Shown: positions 56,995 through 64,000 of the stretch, one piece after another | Numbering within the stretch: position 1 is the stretch's first letter | Layout of the letters: each line of letters starts with the position of its first letter | Source of the DNA: Rickettsiales bacterium | GTDB taxonomy: Bacteria > Pseudomonadota > Alphaproteobacteria > Rickettsiales > Midichloriaceae | DNA length: 64,000 bases | Direction: 5' to 3' | Assembly: GCA_023263785.1 (NCBI GenBank) | Contig: JALQUO010000001.1 | Location: forward strand, 248,001 to 312,000 | The notes under the pieces: model-generated | The model's database searches: none | The model's input: the letters and a program-made list of their open reading frames with translations, nothing else | What the model was told of the DNA's origin: nothing | Made by a program: the position numbers and the translations under genes

Positions 56995-57993
56995 ATGACT
57001 GACAATAAACATATAATATCAACTACCGCATTAGTAGGAATAATTTTCATGATGTGTAACACAGCAGCTCTTGCTGTTTCAGACATTACTTTAAAAATCC
57101 TTAGAACCGAGCTTTCTTCACCTTTTGTAGTATTCCTATACAAATTCGGATTATTCATTGTGACTCTTCCTTGGGTATTTTTTCATGGTACTCAGCACAT
57201 AAAAACAAAGAGATTACACTTTCATATATTGAGAAGTTTCTTTGGGACATTTGGAGCAATCTCATTTGCACAAGGATTAAAATATGTGACGATGGTCAGT
57301 GCTGCAGCCTTTGAGAATTTGCAGTACATCATAATTGTATTGCTTGGTGTTGTATTTTTTAATGATAAACTTACAAAGACAAAAATAACAGCTGTAATCT
57401 TTGGTTTTGCAGGAGCTTGTATAATTGCCAATCCATCCATTGCACAACGCCTTTTCAATCCTTCTGAGATCTTTTCATCTGATTCAGATATTTTTAAATA
57501 TGGTTATACGATATTAGCAATCTGCTGTTGGGCTGTGAATTCACTACTAGTAAAAGTCCTTGGAAATACAGAACATAACAAAACACAGATGTTCTATGTA
57601 CTTCTATTTTCATCTATTTGGGCTTTTCCAGCTGCATTCATAAAATGGGATATGATTGATGTACTTGGTAATGTCATGCCAATTTCTCCTTCATTTTATG
57701 ACCCTGGAATATTTAAACTTCACGCGACACATATTTTACTTCTCAGTATCATGGGAGGATGCTATTTTATTCATGGAATTGCATACTTTAACGCTCTGAA
57801 GCATGATCTTTCAATAGTTGTTCCATTTAGATATACAAAAGTTTTGTTTAGCGGATTGCTTGGCTATGCACTATTTCAAGAAGAAATTGATAAGTATTCA
57901 TTATTGGGTTATTTTTTAGTAATACTTTCTAGCTTCATGCTTATCAGATATGAAGTTAGAAGACGTAAGAAAAACAAATTACCTGCTAAATAA
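56995..57993 (+). CDS. DMT/EamA-family transporter (second copy type)
   Basis: This 332-residue inner-membrane protein has about ten hydrophobic helices in two repeats, with VVFLYKFGLFIVTLPWVFF in the first and the family-like ILRSFFGTFGAISFAQGLKYV stretch; the C-terminus is basic (RRRKKNKLPAK). It differs clearly from the Sam-like transporter at 17124, so it is not a recent duplicate. The substrate is unknown; metabolite uptake from a host is a guess. Its 3' end overlaps the convergent folP fragment by 85 bases. Confidence 0.82.
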   Translation: MTDNKHIISTTALVGIIFMMCNTAALAVSDITLKILRTELSSPFVVFLYKFGLFIVTLPWVFFHGTQHIKTKRLHFHILRSFFGTFGAISFAQGLKYVTMVSAAAFENLQYIIIVLLGVVFFNDKLTKTKITAVIFGFAGACIIANPSIAQRLFNPSEIFSSDSDIFKYGYTILAICCWAVNSLLVKVLGNTEHNKTQMFYVLLFSSIWAFPAAFIKWDMIDVLGNVMPISPSFYDPGIFKLHATHILLLSIMGGCYFIHGIAYFNALKHDLSIVVPFRYTKVLFSGLLGYALFQEEIDKYSLLGYFLVILSSFMLIRYEVRRRKKNKLPAK

Positions 57994-58310
57994 ACTTTTT
58001 TAACTACAAGAGATCTCATATGCTCTCTTACATTATGTACCCTAATATAATCAACATGTTGACTGATGATTTCTGAAATTGCTATTGTTTCAATATCTCT
58101 AGCGTCAGCAGGATAATTTGAGAATGCATTTATATAACCTTTTCTTGAATGGCCTATCATTATAGGTATGCCAAGAGATTTTAGTTCATTAGACCTTTGT
58201 AGAATTTCTAAATTTTGATAGGTAGTTTTACCAAATCCTATCCCAGAATCTAACACAATATTTTCATCAGAAAAACCAATTTCTTTTAGTTTTCTTATGA
58301 TCCCCCCCAA
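57909..58310 (-). CDS. folP: Dihydropteroate synthase, C-terminal part (separated by a frameshift)
   Basis: This frame holds the second half of dihydropteroate synthase: FSDENIVLDSGIGFGKTTYQNLEIL, MIGHSRKGYI and YIRVHNVREH. It continues the frame of the folKP gene after a run of seven G. One more G there would join both into one protein. The TTG at its edge is unlikely to be a true start. The C-terminus carries about 26 residues beyond the usual DHPS end, and these overlap the convergent transporter gene. Either the enzyme is broken, or slippage or phase variation restores it. Confidence 0.85.
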   Translation of the reverse strand: MGGIIRKLKEIGFSDENIVLDSGIGFGKTTYQNLEILQRSNELKSLGIPIMIGHSRKGYINAFSNYPADARDIETIAISEIISQHVDYIRVHNVREHMRSLVVKKVYLAGNLFFLRLLTSYLISMKLESITKK

Positions 58311-59218
58311 TTTAAAATAACTTTAATAGGATCATATTCAATCGGTAATACTTTATCTTTTGTTGGTGGTACTGATAGAGAATGCATCACACAAATCTTA
58401 GAGTTATTCTCCCTTATGAGATTTAAAGTTCTTTCTGAGAATGCACACTTAACATCGTTAATCCAACTGATTTTATAGTTCTTAAATAGCCACTCAACTA
58501 CTTCATCCCTAAATGTATCTATACTAATTTCTAATTCAAGGTTTTGAATCCCATCTAGAACTGGTTTGAGAGCATTGATTTCATCTGAGGCGTTCTTCAT
58601 CACAGCACCAGGTCTCGTCGATTGAGCACCTATATCTACAACACTAGCACCATCTGAGATGAGAGATATAATTTTTTCTATAGCTTTTTCTGAATTAACA
58701 AACTTCCCACTATCAGAGAAAGAATCATTTGTAACATTAACAATTCCAACAAAACTAGGATTTAAAACAAAGCTTTTTCTGAATGATGTTATATTTTCAT
58801 TTGATATGAAATTTTTTTCTCCCATAAGAGAGAGCAAATGCATTAGGAATAGCCTGTTTCTTAGCTCTGGATGTGGTAATGTTAATTTTTCAGTTTGTAA
58901 TTCTAAGTCACCATAAAGTAAAATATCCAAATCTATAACTCTTGAAGACCATTTTGCATAAGTTCTTGGTCTCCCTATCTCATGTTCAGCTTCCTTCAAA
59001 GCAATTAAAAGCTCATTAGGAGATATAGTTGTATCGCCTGATATTATCATGTTGAGATATTGAGGAGTATTATCTTCAAATGATATTGCTTCTGTCTCTA
59101 AAATTATTGAGTTACATGTATTTTTCAGCACTTTGTTTTCAATAATTTTGACGGCTTTTCTTAGGTTAGATATTCTGTTGCCTAGATTAGAACCAAGGCT
59201 GATGTAAACTTTTGTCAT
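58295..59218 (-). CDS. folK: Fused FolK (HPPK) and N-terminal half of dihydropteroate synthase
   Basis: Residues 1 to about 130 are 6-hydroxymethyl-7,8-dihydropterin pyrophosphokinase: YISLGSNLGNRISNL, GRPRTYAKWSSRVIDLDILLYGD and LPHPELRNR. From about residue 155 the DHPS begins: VGIVNVTNDSFSDSG and ASVVDIGAQSTRPGA. The frame ends with NWGGS-stop at a G7 tract (58302-58308), right where the rest of DHPS continues in another frame. HPPK should be intact, whereas DHPS lacks its second half. It overlaps folB by four bases (ATGA), so both are coupled. Confidence 0.88.
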   Translation of the reverse strand: MTKVYISLGSNLGNRISNLRKAVKIIENKVLKNTCNSIILETEAISFEDNTPQYLNMIISGDTTISPNELLIALKEAEHEIGRPRTYAKWSSRVIDLDILLYGDLELQTEKLTLPHPELRNRLFLMHLLSLMGEKNFISNENITSFRKSFVLNPSFVGIVNVTNDSFSDSGKFVNSEKAIEKIISLISDGASVVDIGAQSTRPGAVMKNASDEINALKPVLDGIQNLELEISIDTFRDEVVEWLFKNYKISWINDVKCAFSERTLNLIRENNSKICVMHSLSVPPTKDKVLPIEYDPIKVILNWGGS

Positions 59219-59568
59219 TTTGAATATGTGAAAGAGATACCTCCATAGATTCCCTCAACAGGTGATTTAACTTTTGTTGCTGTAACTGTAACTTTATTGC
59301 CGACAGCTATTTCAGAAACAATTGTATGAATTGAAGCAGCAACTTTTTCAATTAAATTAAACTTTTTTGCTCCACAAAACTTTTGAATTTTTTCAACCAA
59401 ATCAGCATAGCATAAAACTCCATTTAAATCATCTTCCTCAACGCCTTCTGGACAACTATTAAATTCAATTTGAATGTCAATCGAAACGGGCTGCGGTAAG
59501 AATTTTTCTTGTTCACTGCATCCAAGGTGTAACCATAACCGCAAATCTGAAATTTTTAAAATAAACAC
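59215..59568 (-). CDS. folB: Dihydroneopterin aldolase
   Basis: FolB cleaves dihydroneopterin to the hydroxymethyl-dihydropterin used by FolK. Matching stretches are LRLWLHLGCSEQEKFLPQPVSIDI, then LCYADLVEKIQKF and FNLIEKVAASI (with the conserved Glu), and VTVTATKVKSPVEG. It has 117 residues. The folB-folKP order follows the reaction sequence, and folE lies 20 kb away. Confidence 0.92.
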   Translation of the reverse strand: MFILKISDLRLWLHLGCSEQEKFLPQPVSIDIQIEFNSCPEGVEEDDLNGVLCYADLVEKIQKFCGAKKFNLIEKVAASIHTIVSEIAVGNKVTVTATKVKSPVEGIYGGISFTYSK

Positions 59569-59626
59569 TTCTTATTATATTTTACAAATGTTTCAATAAA
59601 GATAGAATTATACTAATTAATAAGTG

Positions 59627-61237
59627 TCAATCAGCCTTTACACATCCGGAAAGTATGTCCAATTCAGACTTATAAACCTCTGTTTGAACATTTGTGATAC
59701 CTAAAAGTGAGTGAGGTAAATTATCATGTGAGAAAGACATATCAGAAGCCTTTTGTGCAAGACATCTTTTATCATATCTGTTTTCCTTTAGAATATTTTC
59801 AGAGAGCCATAAGATCATTGGAACAGTTTTCTGTTCTTCTGGTGCCATAGCATAAGGAATTCCATGCAGATATACTCCATTTTCACCTAATGATTCACCA
59901 TGATCAGAAACATAAACCAATGCAGTATTTAAATCATGATGTTTTTCCAATGTTTTTATGACTTCACTCATGATGTAATCTGTATAAAGAATTGTGTTGT
60001 CATATGCATTGAATAGCTCTTCTTTAGAGCAATTCTGTACATCATTCTTCTTACAATATGGAAAAAATTCCGCCTTATCCTCAAAGAATCTTTTATGGTA
60101 AGTAGGTCCATGACTGCCAATTATATGCATTACTAGGACTGAGTTATTTGCCTTAAGTTTATTTATCTGTGTTTCTAAATTCTCTAAAAAGATACCGTCT
60201 TTACAGGTTCCATCTTCGCAATATTTATCTTTATTCTTAACGATCTCACTGATATCAAAGTTCTCAACTCTATTACATACTCCTTTACATCCAGAATCGT
60301 TTTCAAGCCAAAGAATATCAAATCCAGCTCTTTTTATGACATCAATGACATTATCTTGGTACAATGCATCCTGCCTGCTAAAATTTTCTTGTCCGAGGAA
60401 TGAGAACATACAAGGAACAGAATACATTGTAGATGTGCCACATGATTTAACATCTTTGAAGCTTATAACACCTAAGTCACGAGTAAACTTATTTGTTGGC
60501 TTATTATAACCATTGAGTTCATAGTTTGCACTTCTTGCTGTCTCACCAACAATCACAACTATTAGATTTTTTCTATTAGTTTTTTTCTTCAATGCAGCAT
60601 CCAATCCTATCTCCTCATGTACTGGAGGGGTTCTAGTTTTCTCATAAACATATTTACCCGTTGATGCTAGATAGCATTTAGGCACTAACATATGCTTTAC
60701 TTCATGGTTATTCCTAGCAGTGATGAGATAGTAGTCTAAAAAGAAGAATGCAATTATTGATATTGCAACTAAAGACAAAACAATTGACATAGCCTTATAT
60801 GCAATATCCTTCAGAAACTTAAAATGTACTATTCTCACTTGCATTACGAAGATCGCTGGCACAACACCAAGGACTAATAACCACAAGAATCCTGATATAC
60901 TTATATAACCTTGTGCCTCTCCAGTATTTGTATTGATGATGTTTAAAAACATCGAATAATCAAACAAAATCTTGTAGAAAAAAATCGCATAACTACACAA
61001 AGATGAAATTAGAATATTTAAAATAACAAAAGTTTTTTCAAACTTTGGAATCGCAAATATTGTAAAGAAGATGTTATGGACAGCAATGAAAAATATAGGT
61101 ATCGACAGAAGAAATAATGAATCTTTTAATGATATAAATCCAACACTGCAAAATAACTTTTGCAAAACAGAAAAATTTAGAAAGACTGAGAAATATGCTG
61201 CAATAAGAAGATTAAATGTATGAGATCTTAACTTCAT
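59627..61237 (-). CDS. eptA: Phosphoethanolamine transferase (EptA-type)
   Basis: EptA moves phosphoethanolamine from phosphatidylethanolamine to lipid A, lowering negative charge and raising resistance to cationic peptides. Five N-terminal membrane helices are followed by a periplasmic sulfatase-fold domain: VVIVGETARSANY (zinc Glu), SCGTSTMYSVPCMFS (nucleophile Thr), VSDHGESLGENGVYLHG and SFSHDNLPHSLLG. Paired Cys residues match EptA disulfides. The ATG at 61237 is eight bases after dgkA and gives 536 residues; an upstream in-frame ATG would overlap dgkA. Confidence 0.92.
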   Translation of the reverse strand: MKLRSHTFNLLIAAYFSVFLNFSVLQKLFCSVGFISLKDSLFLLSIPIFFIAVHNIFFTIFAIPKFEKTFVILNILISSLCSYAIFFYKILFDYSMFLNIINTNTGEAQGYISISGFLWLLVLGVVPAIFVMQVRIVHFKFLKDIAYKAMSIVLSLVAISIIAFFFLDYYLITARNNHEVKHMLVPKCYLASTGKYVYEKTRTPPVHEEIGLDAALKKKTNRKNLIVVIVGETARSANYELNGYNKPTNKFTRDLGVISFKDVKSCGTSTMYSVPCMFSFLGQENFSRQDALYQDNVIDVIKRAGFDILWLENDSGCKGVCNRVENFDISEIVKNKDKYCEDGTCKDGIFLENLETQINKLKANNSVLVMHIIGSHGPTYHKRFFEDKAEFFPYCKKNDVQNCSKEELFNAYDNTILYTDYIMSEVIKTLEKHHDLNTALVYVSDHGESLGENGVYLHGIPYAMAPEEQKTVPMILWLSENILKENRYDKRCLAQKASDMSFSHDNLPHSLLGITNVQTEVYKSELDILSGCVKAD

Positions 61238-61245
61238 CGAATTTT

Positions 61246-61611
61246 TCAGAATATTTTTGGAATAATTATAATACCCCATACGATTACCATCATTATTAAA
61301 GATAGTAAAACAGCAGCTGATCCCATATCTTTTGCTTTACCAGATAGAGGGTGATGCTCGAGTCCTATACGATCAATTGTTTTTTCTATAGCAGAATTCA
61401 AAACCTCAACTATCAAAACAATGAAAATTGACAAGATTAACAGTGCTTTTTCATAAGAACTTGTATTAACAACAAAAATCAGTGGAGATAAAAGAATTGC
61501 AAGTATAATTTCTTGGATAAAAGCAGATTCTGTTTGATAAGTAAATTTAAGACCTCTCAAGGAATTCAAAAGTGCGGCAATAATTTTTTGTACTCCCCTG
61601 TGTTTTTTCAT
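61246..61611 (-). CDS. dgkA: Diacylglycerol kinase DgkA
   Basis: DgkA is a small trimeric inner-membrane kinase that turns diacylglycerol into phosphatidic acid. The signature VEVLNSAIEKTIDRIG and LSGKAKDMGSAAVLLS are nearly canonical; three membrane helices fit its 121 residues. It directly precedes eptA, whose reaction releases diacylglycerol, so the pair forms a recycling unit. tRNA-Ser lies 21 bases upstream on the same strand. Confidence 0.95.
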   Translation of the reverse strand: MKKHRGVQKIIAALLNSLRGLKFTYQTESAFIQEIILAILLSPLIFVVNTSSYEKALLILSIFIVLIVEVLNSAIEKTIDRIGLEHHPLSGKAKDMGSAAVLLSLIMMVIVWGIIIIPKIF

Positions 61612-61632
61612 AGATTTTTAGCTAGAAAGATA

Positions 61633-61722
61633 TGGCGGATGGAGTGGGATTCGAACCCACGGTACGCTTTCACGCACGCCGGTTTTCAAGACCGGTACTT
61701 TAAACCGCTCGGTCATCCATCC
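61633..61722 (-). tRNA. tRNA-Ser (TGA)
   Basis: A class II tRNA with long variable arm (GCGTGCGTGAAAGCGTAC region). Acceptor GGATGGA/TCCATCC, anticodon loop CTTGAAA with TGA, discriminator G73 as serine requires, and encoded CCA. 90 bases. Confidence 0.97.
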
Positions 61723-61844
61723 AATGGGACACTTTATCATATTTTTTATTGCTGACAAGTCAAAAGTTAGTCTAGCCTAGAAAATTGCATACATTTTGAT
61801 TCCGTGCTATACAACTCAACATAATTTTTAAACCACAAAATAAA

Positions 61845-62837
61845 GTGTACTCATATCCTCGCACAAGGCTCAGGAGAAATAGAAAAGCACATTGGGCAAG
61901 AGATTTAGTTGCTGAGACAACTATCAATCCTTCAGACTTGATAATGCCTTTATTTGTTACTGAAGGAACTATGATACAAGAGGAAATCCAATCGATGCCT
62001 GATGTTTGCAGATATAGTATTGATAAGTTTGTTGATAAGGTTAAAGTTCTTTCTGATAAAGGGATTTGTGCTGTGATGTTATTCCCACATATTAATCAAA
62101 ATCTTAAAGATCCTCTTGGGAGTGAAGCTTTGAATGATGATAATCTGATCTGCAGAGCAATAAGAATGATCAAAAAAGCTATACCAAACATCGGTGTTAT
62201 TGCTGATGTTGCTCTTGATCCATATACATCTCATGGTTTCGATGGTGTTCTTGATGATAATGGAGATGTAGATAATGACAAAACAGTAGAAATACTTTCT
62301 AAACAAGCGTTAATACTTGCAAATGCAGGAGCTGATGCGGTCGCTCCTTCAGATATGATGGATGGTAGAATTGGTGTGATTAGGGATGCTCTTGAGAAAC
62401 ACAATCATCATAAAACTCAGATCTTTGCCTATTCTCTGAAGTATGCATCAAACTTCTACAGTCCATTTAGAGATGCTGTAGGATCTAAAAATAACCTCGG
62501 TAACAGAGATAAAAAAACATATTTTAACGACTATAGAAACTCAAAAGAATCAATTCTCGAAATAGAGCTTGATATATTGGAAGGTGCTGATACAGTAATA
62601 ATCAAACCAGGACTGATGTACTTAGATATTATTGCAAAAGCATCTGAGATCTTTAATACTCCTGTCATAGTATATCAAGTTAGTGGAGAGTATGCCATTT
62701 TGAAAGCGGGAGCAGATCAAAAGATTATTAATGAAAAAGAATCAGTTCTTGAGATTATATATGCTTTTAAAAGAGCTGGGGCGTCATCAATAATTTCTTA
62801 TTATGCAGAAAAAGTTGTTGATTGGATAAAAATTTAA
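61845..62837 (+). CDS. hemB: Delta-aminolevulinic acid dehydratase (porphobilinogen synthase)
   Basis: HemB condenses two aminolevulinate molecules to porphobilinogen. Features: PRTRLRRNRKAHWARDLV, DVALDPYTSHGFDG (the Asp-type rather than Cys-rich metal site), the Schiff-base Lys in AYSLKYASNFYSPF, and the second Lys in IIKPGLMYLDI. It starts with GTG and has 330 residues. With hemH in this window it indicates haem synthesis. Confidence 0.95.
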   Translation: MYSYPRTRLRRNRKAHWARDLVAETTINPSDLIMPLFVTEGTMIQEEIQSMPDVCRYSIDKFVDKVKVLSDKGICAVMLFPHINQNLKDPLGSEALNDDNLICRAIRMIKKAIPNIGVIADVALDPYTSHGFDGVLDDNGDVDNDKTVEILSKQALILANAGADAVAPSDMMDGRIGVIRDALEKHNHHKTQIFAYSLKYASNFYSPFRDAVGSKNNLGNRDKKTYFNDYRNSKESILEIELDILEGADTVIIKPGLMYLDIIAKASEIFNTPVIVYQVSGEYAILKAGADQKIINEKESVLEIIYAFKRAGASSIISYYAEKVVDWIKI

Positions 62838-62859
62838 TTAATGTTTACGTGAAATTTTG

Positions 62860-64000
62860 ATGCTGAAGTTACTAGACAATGAGAGGTTTAAGCTGTCGTT
62901 TGCAGCAACACATATATTCCTATCATTCATTATAGTATCTAGTTTAGTACACTTTGTTGCAACACGGGACTACTCCAACAATCCTATAGTTTACGCAATA
63001 AACCTTATTAACTTCAGTTTTTCATCAACTGTAATAGGGGTTCTTTTTAGACAAAAGTGGAAGTATAGAGTAAGACAATCATCTCTTATATGGTTAGTTG
63101 CTTTTTGGTTAAAACTCCTTGTAATTCCAATGTTTGCAATGATTCTCTCAGGCTATGGAATAGCCTTTGTTGGGAATTTCTTCTTTAGTGTCATTTTACT
63201 GATGATGCTAGTTGATAGAAGAAGTGCTCTTTATTCACTAGTTACAAGTATTGTATTTAATTTTATTATCATAGAATTACTAACTTTTTATGCCAGTAGG
63301 GAAACAATTAACAAGTACAGTGAATGTTTACAAAACACCACACCTTTGGTTATTTCATTAGTAAAAGTCATAGGAATATTAAGTTTAATATATTATAAGC
63401 AAATCGAGTTGGAGATAAAAGTTGATAGTATGAAGACTTTTAGCAATATAATTGCTTATGAAGTTTTTACACCGCTAGCAGTTATTGAAACAACTATTGG
63501 CTTGTTGAATAGTAAAATTGCAGAAAAAGATAAAGAAAAGATCATTAGAAAGCTTATAAAGACGTGTAGAACTGCAAGATATGATGTAGATTTTCTTCTA
63601 CAGAATATCAAAACTTTAGGTAGTAACTACGCCTTAAGTAGTACAAAACATTCAGTACAGCACATAGTGGAAGAATGTTTTAGAGAGATAGATGAAAACT
63701 TTGAAAACCCCCCTAGAATATCATTTGTAGTTCACAATGATATAGTTTTTATTGGTTGCGATCGAATGATCAAGCGCGTCATACTGAATATCTTGAGAAA
63801 TGCATGTCAACACTCAGGGAAAGATATTAGTGTTGATGTTGTGATCAGTGGTCAGAACCTCATATTCCAGGATAATGGATGTGGTATAAAAAACTCTGAG
63901 ATCAATAAAATATTTGAACCATTTGTCTCATCAAAAAATCATAATCTTGGAGTAGGTTTGGCAATATCGAAAGAAATAATTACAAACCATGGAGGAGAGA
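62860..64000 (+). CDS. Membrane sensor histidine kinase with atypical H-box (3' end outside window)
   Basis: The frame is open from the ATG at 62860 to the window edge (380 codons). About six hydrophobic segments fill residues 1-185. The dimerisation helix reads NIIAYEVFTPLAVIE, where the phospho-acceptor His of an H-box (normally HExxTPL) is Tyr 200. The ATPase domain is otherwise good: N-box NILRNACQHS, G1 FQDNGCGI, F-box IFEPFVSSK, G2 LGVGLAISKEI. Multi-helix sensor domains of this kind occur in CqsS/LqsS-like kinases, though I cannot place it. It lies 22 bases after hemB. Confidence 0.85.
   Translation, partial: MLKLLDNERFKLSFAATHIFLSFIIVSSLVHFVATRDYSNNPIVYAINLINFSFSSTVIGVLFRQKWKYRVRQSSLIWLVAFWLKLLVIPMFAMILSGYGIAFVGNFFFSVILLMMLVDRRSALYSLVTSIVFNFIIIELLTFYASRETINKYSECLQNTTPLVISLVKVIGILSLIYYKQIELEIKVDSMKTFSNIIAYEVFTPLAVIETTIGLLNSKIAEKDKEKIIRKLIKTCRTARYDVDFLLQNIKTLGSNYALSSTKHSVQHIVEECFREIDENFENPPRISFVVHNDIVFIGCDRMIKRVILNILRNACQHSGKDISVDVVISGQNLIFQDNGCGIKNSEINKIFEPFVSSKNHNLGVGLAISKEIITNHGGE

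Overview
The window looks like a compact, AT-rich chromosome segment from an alphaproteobacterium, probably a host-associated or intracellular one of the Rickettsiales/Holosporales kind. Four things point there. The tmRNA gene is circularly permuted (two-piece), a form typical of Alphaproteobacteria. CarD, a Rickettsia-like long isocitrate dehydrogenase and a Rickettsia Sam-like DMT transporter are present. Genes are packed tightly, with many short overlaps. No genes for amino-acid biosynthesis are seen. The species cannot be named from the sequence alone. No rRNA, CRISPR array, insertion sequence or prophage was found.

Layout. 1-5 kb: the end of dnaJ, then plsY, an unknown helical protein, rseP and bamA. 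5-9.5 kb (minus): alaS, a YfiH-type protein and fabF. 9.6-15.5 kb (plus): a fused RimB-like/RimK protein, rpiB, tilS, lnt and ctpA, nearly all overlapping. 15.5-23 kb (minus): ftsI, a Sam-like transporter, carD, three tiny genes (two secreted, one basic), dnaK with a candidate sigma-32 promoter, and fumC. 23-38.3 kb alternates strands: a zinc-type CDF exporter, mreC, rlmE, a pteridine-reductase-like SDR, an IalB-like protein, obgE, tsaC, rbfA, grxD-bolA, trhO, a glycosyltransferase, rlmB, lptC-kdsD, a lone atpB, hemH, tadA, tRNA-Phe, xthA, ispF and a membrane-anchored thioredoxin-like protein. 38.3-43.4 kb: folE, a lone flgF, a polysaccharide deacetylase, a protein ending in a CaaX box, icd and pgpA. 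43.4-51.6 kb: rpoBC. 52-64 kb: hisS, phrB, an ABC ATPase, tRNA-Cys, rpsU, tmRNA, mlaC, tRNA-Ala, tRNA-Arg, a second DMT transporter, a broken folKP, folB, eptA-dgkA, tRNA-Ser, hemB and the start of a sensor kinase.

How the genes work together. The envelope is well represented: BamA, RseP, LptC, KdsD, MlaC, Lnt, FtsI, MreC, and an EptA/DgkA pair that would decorate lipid A and recycle the diacylglycerol by-product. Folate genes (folE, folB, folK-folP and a pteridine-reductase-like SDR) are scattered but numerous. Haem (hemB, hemH), isoprenoid (ispF), tRNA/rRNA modification and ribosome maturation (tilS, tadA, tsaC, trhO, rlmB, rlmE, rbfA, obgE) account for most of the rest.

The most unusual item is a 238-residue unknown protein (40571-41287, minus) ending in Cys-Cys-Leu-Val-Met, a textbook eukaryotic prenylation signal. 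This suggests a secreted effector that is lipidated by a host. Other notable points are a G7 tract that breaks folKP in frame, a sensor kinase whose phospho-acceptor His is Tyr, an ABC ATPase with no clear start codon behind tRNA-Cys, and rpoBC and atpB detached from their usual operons.
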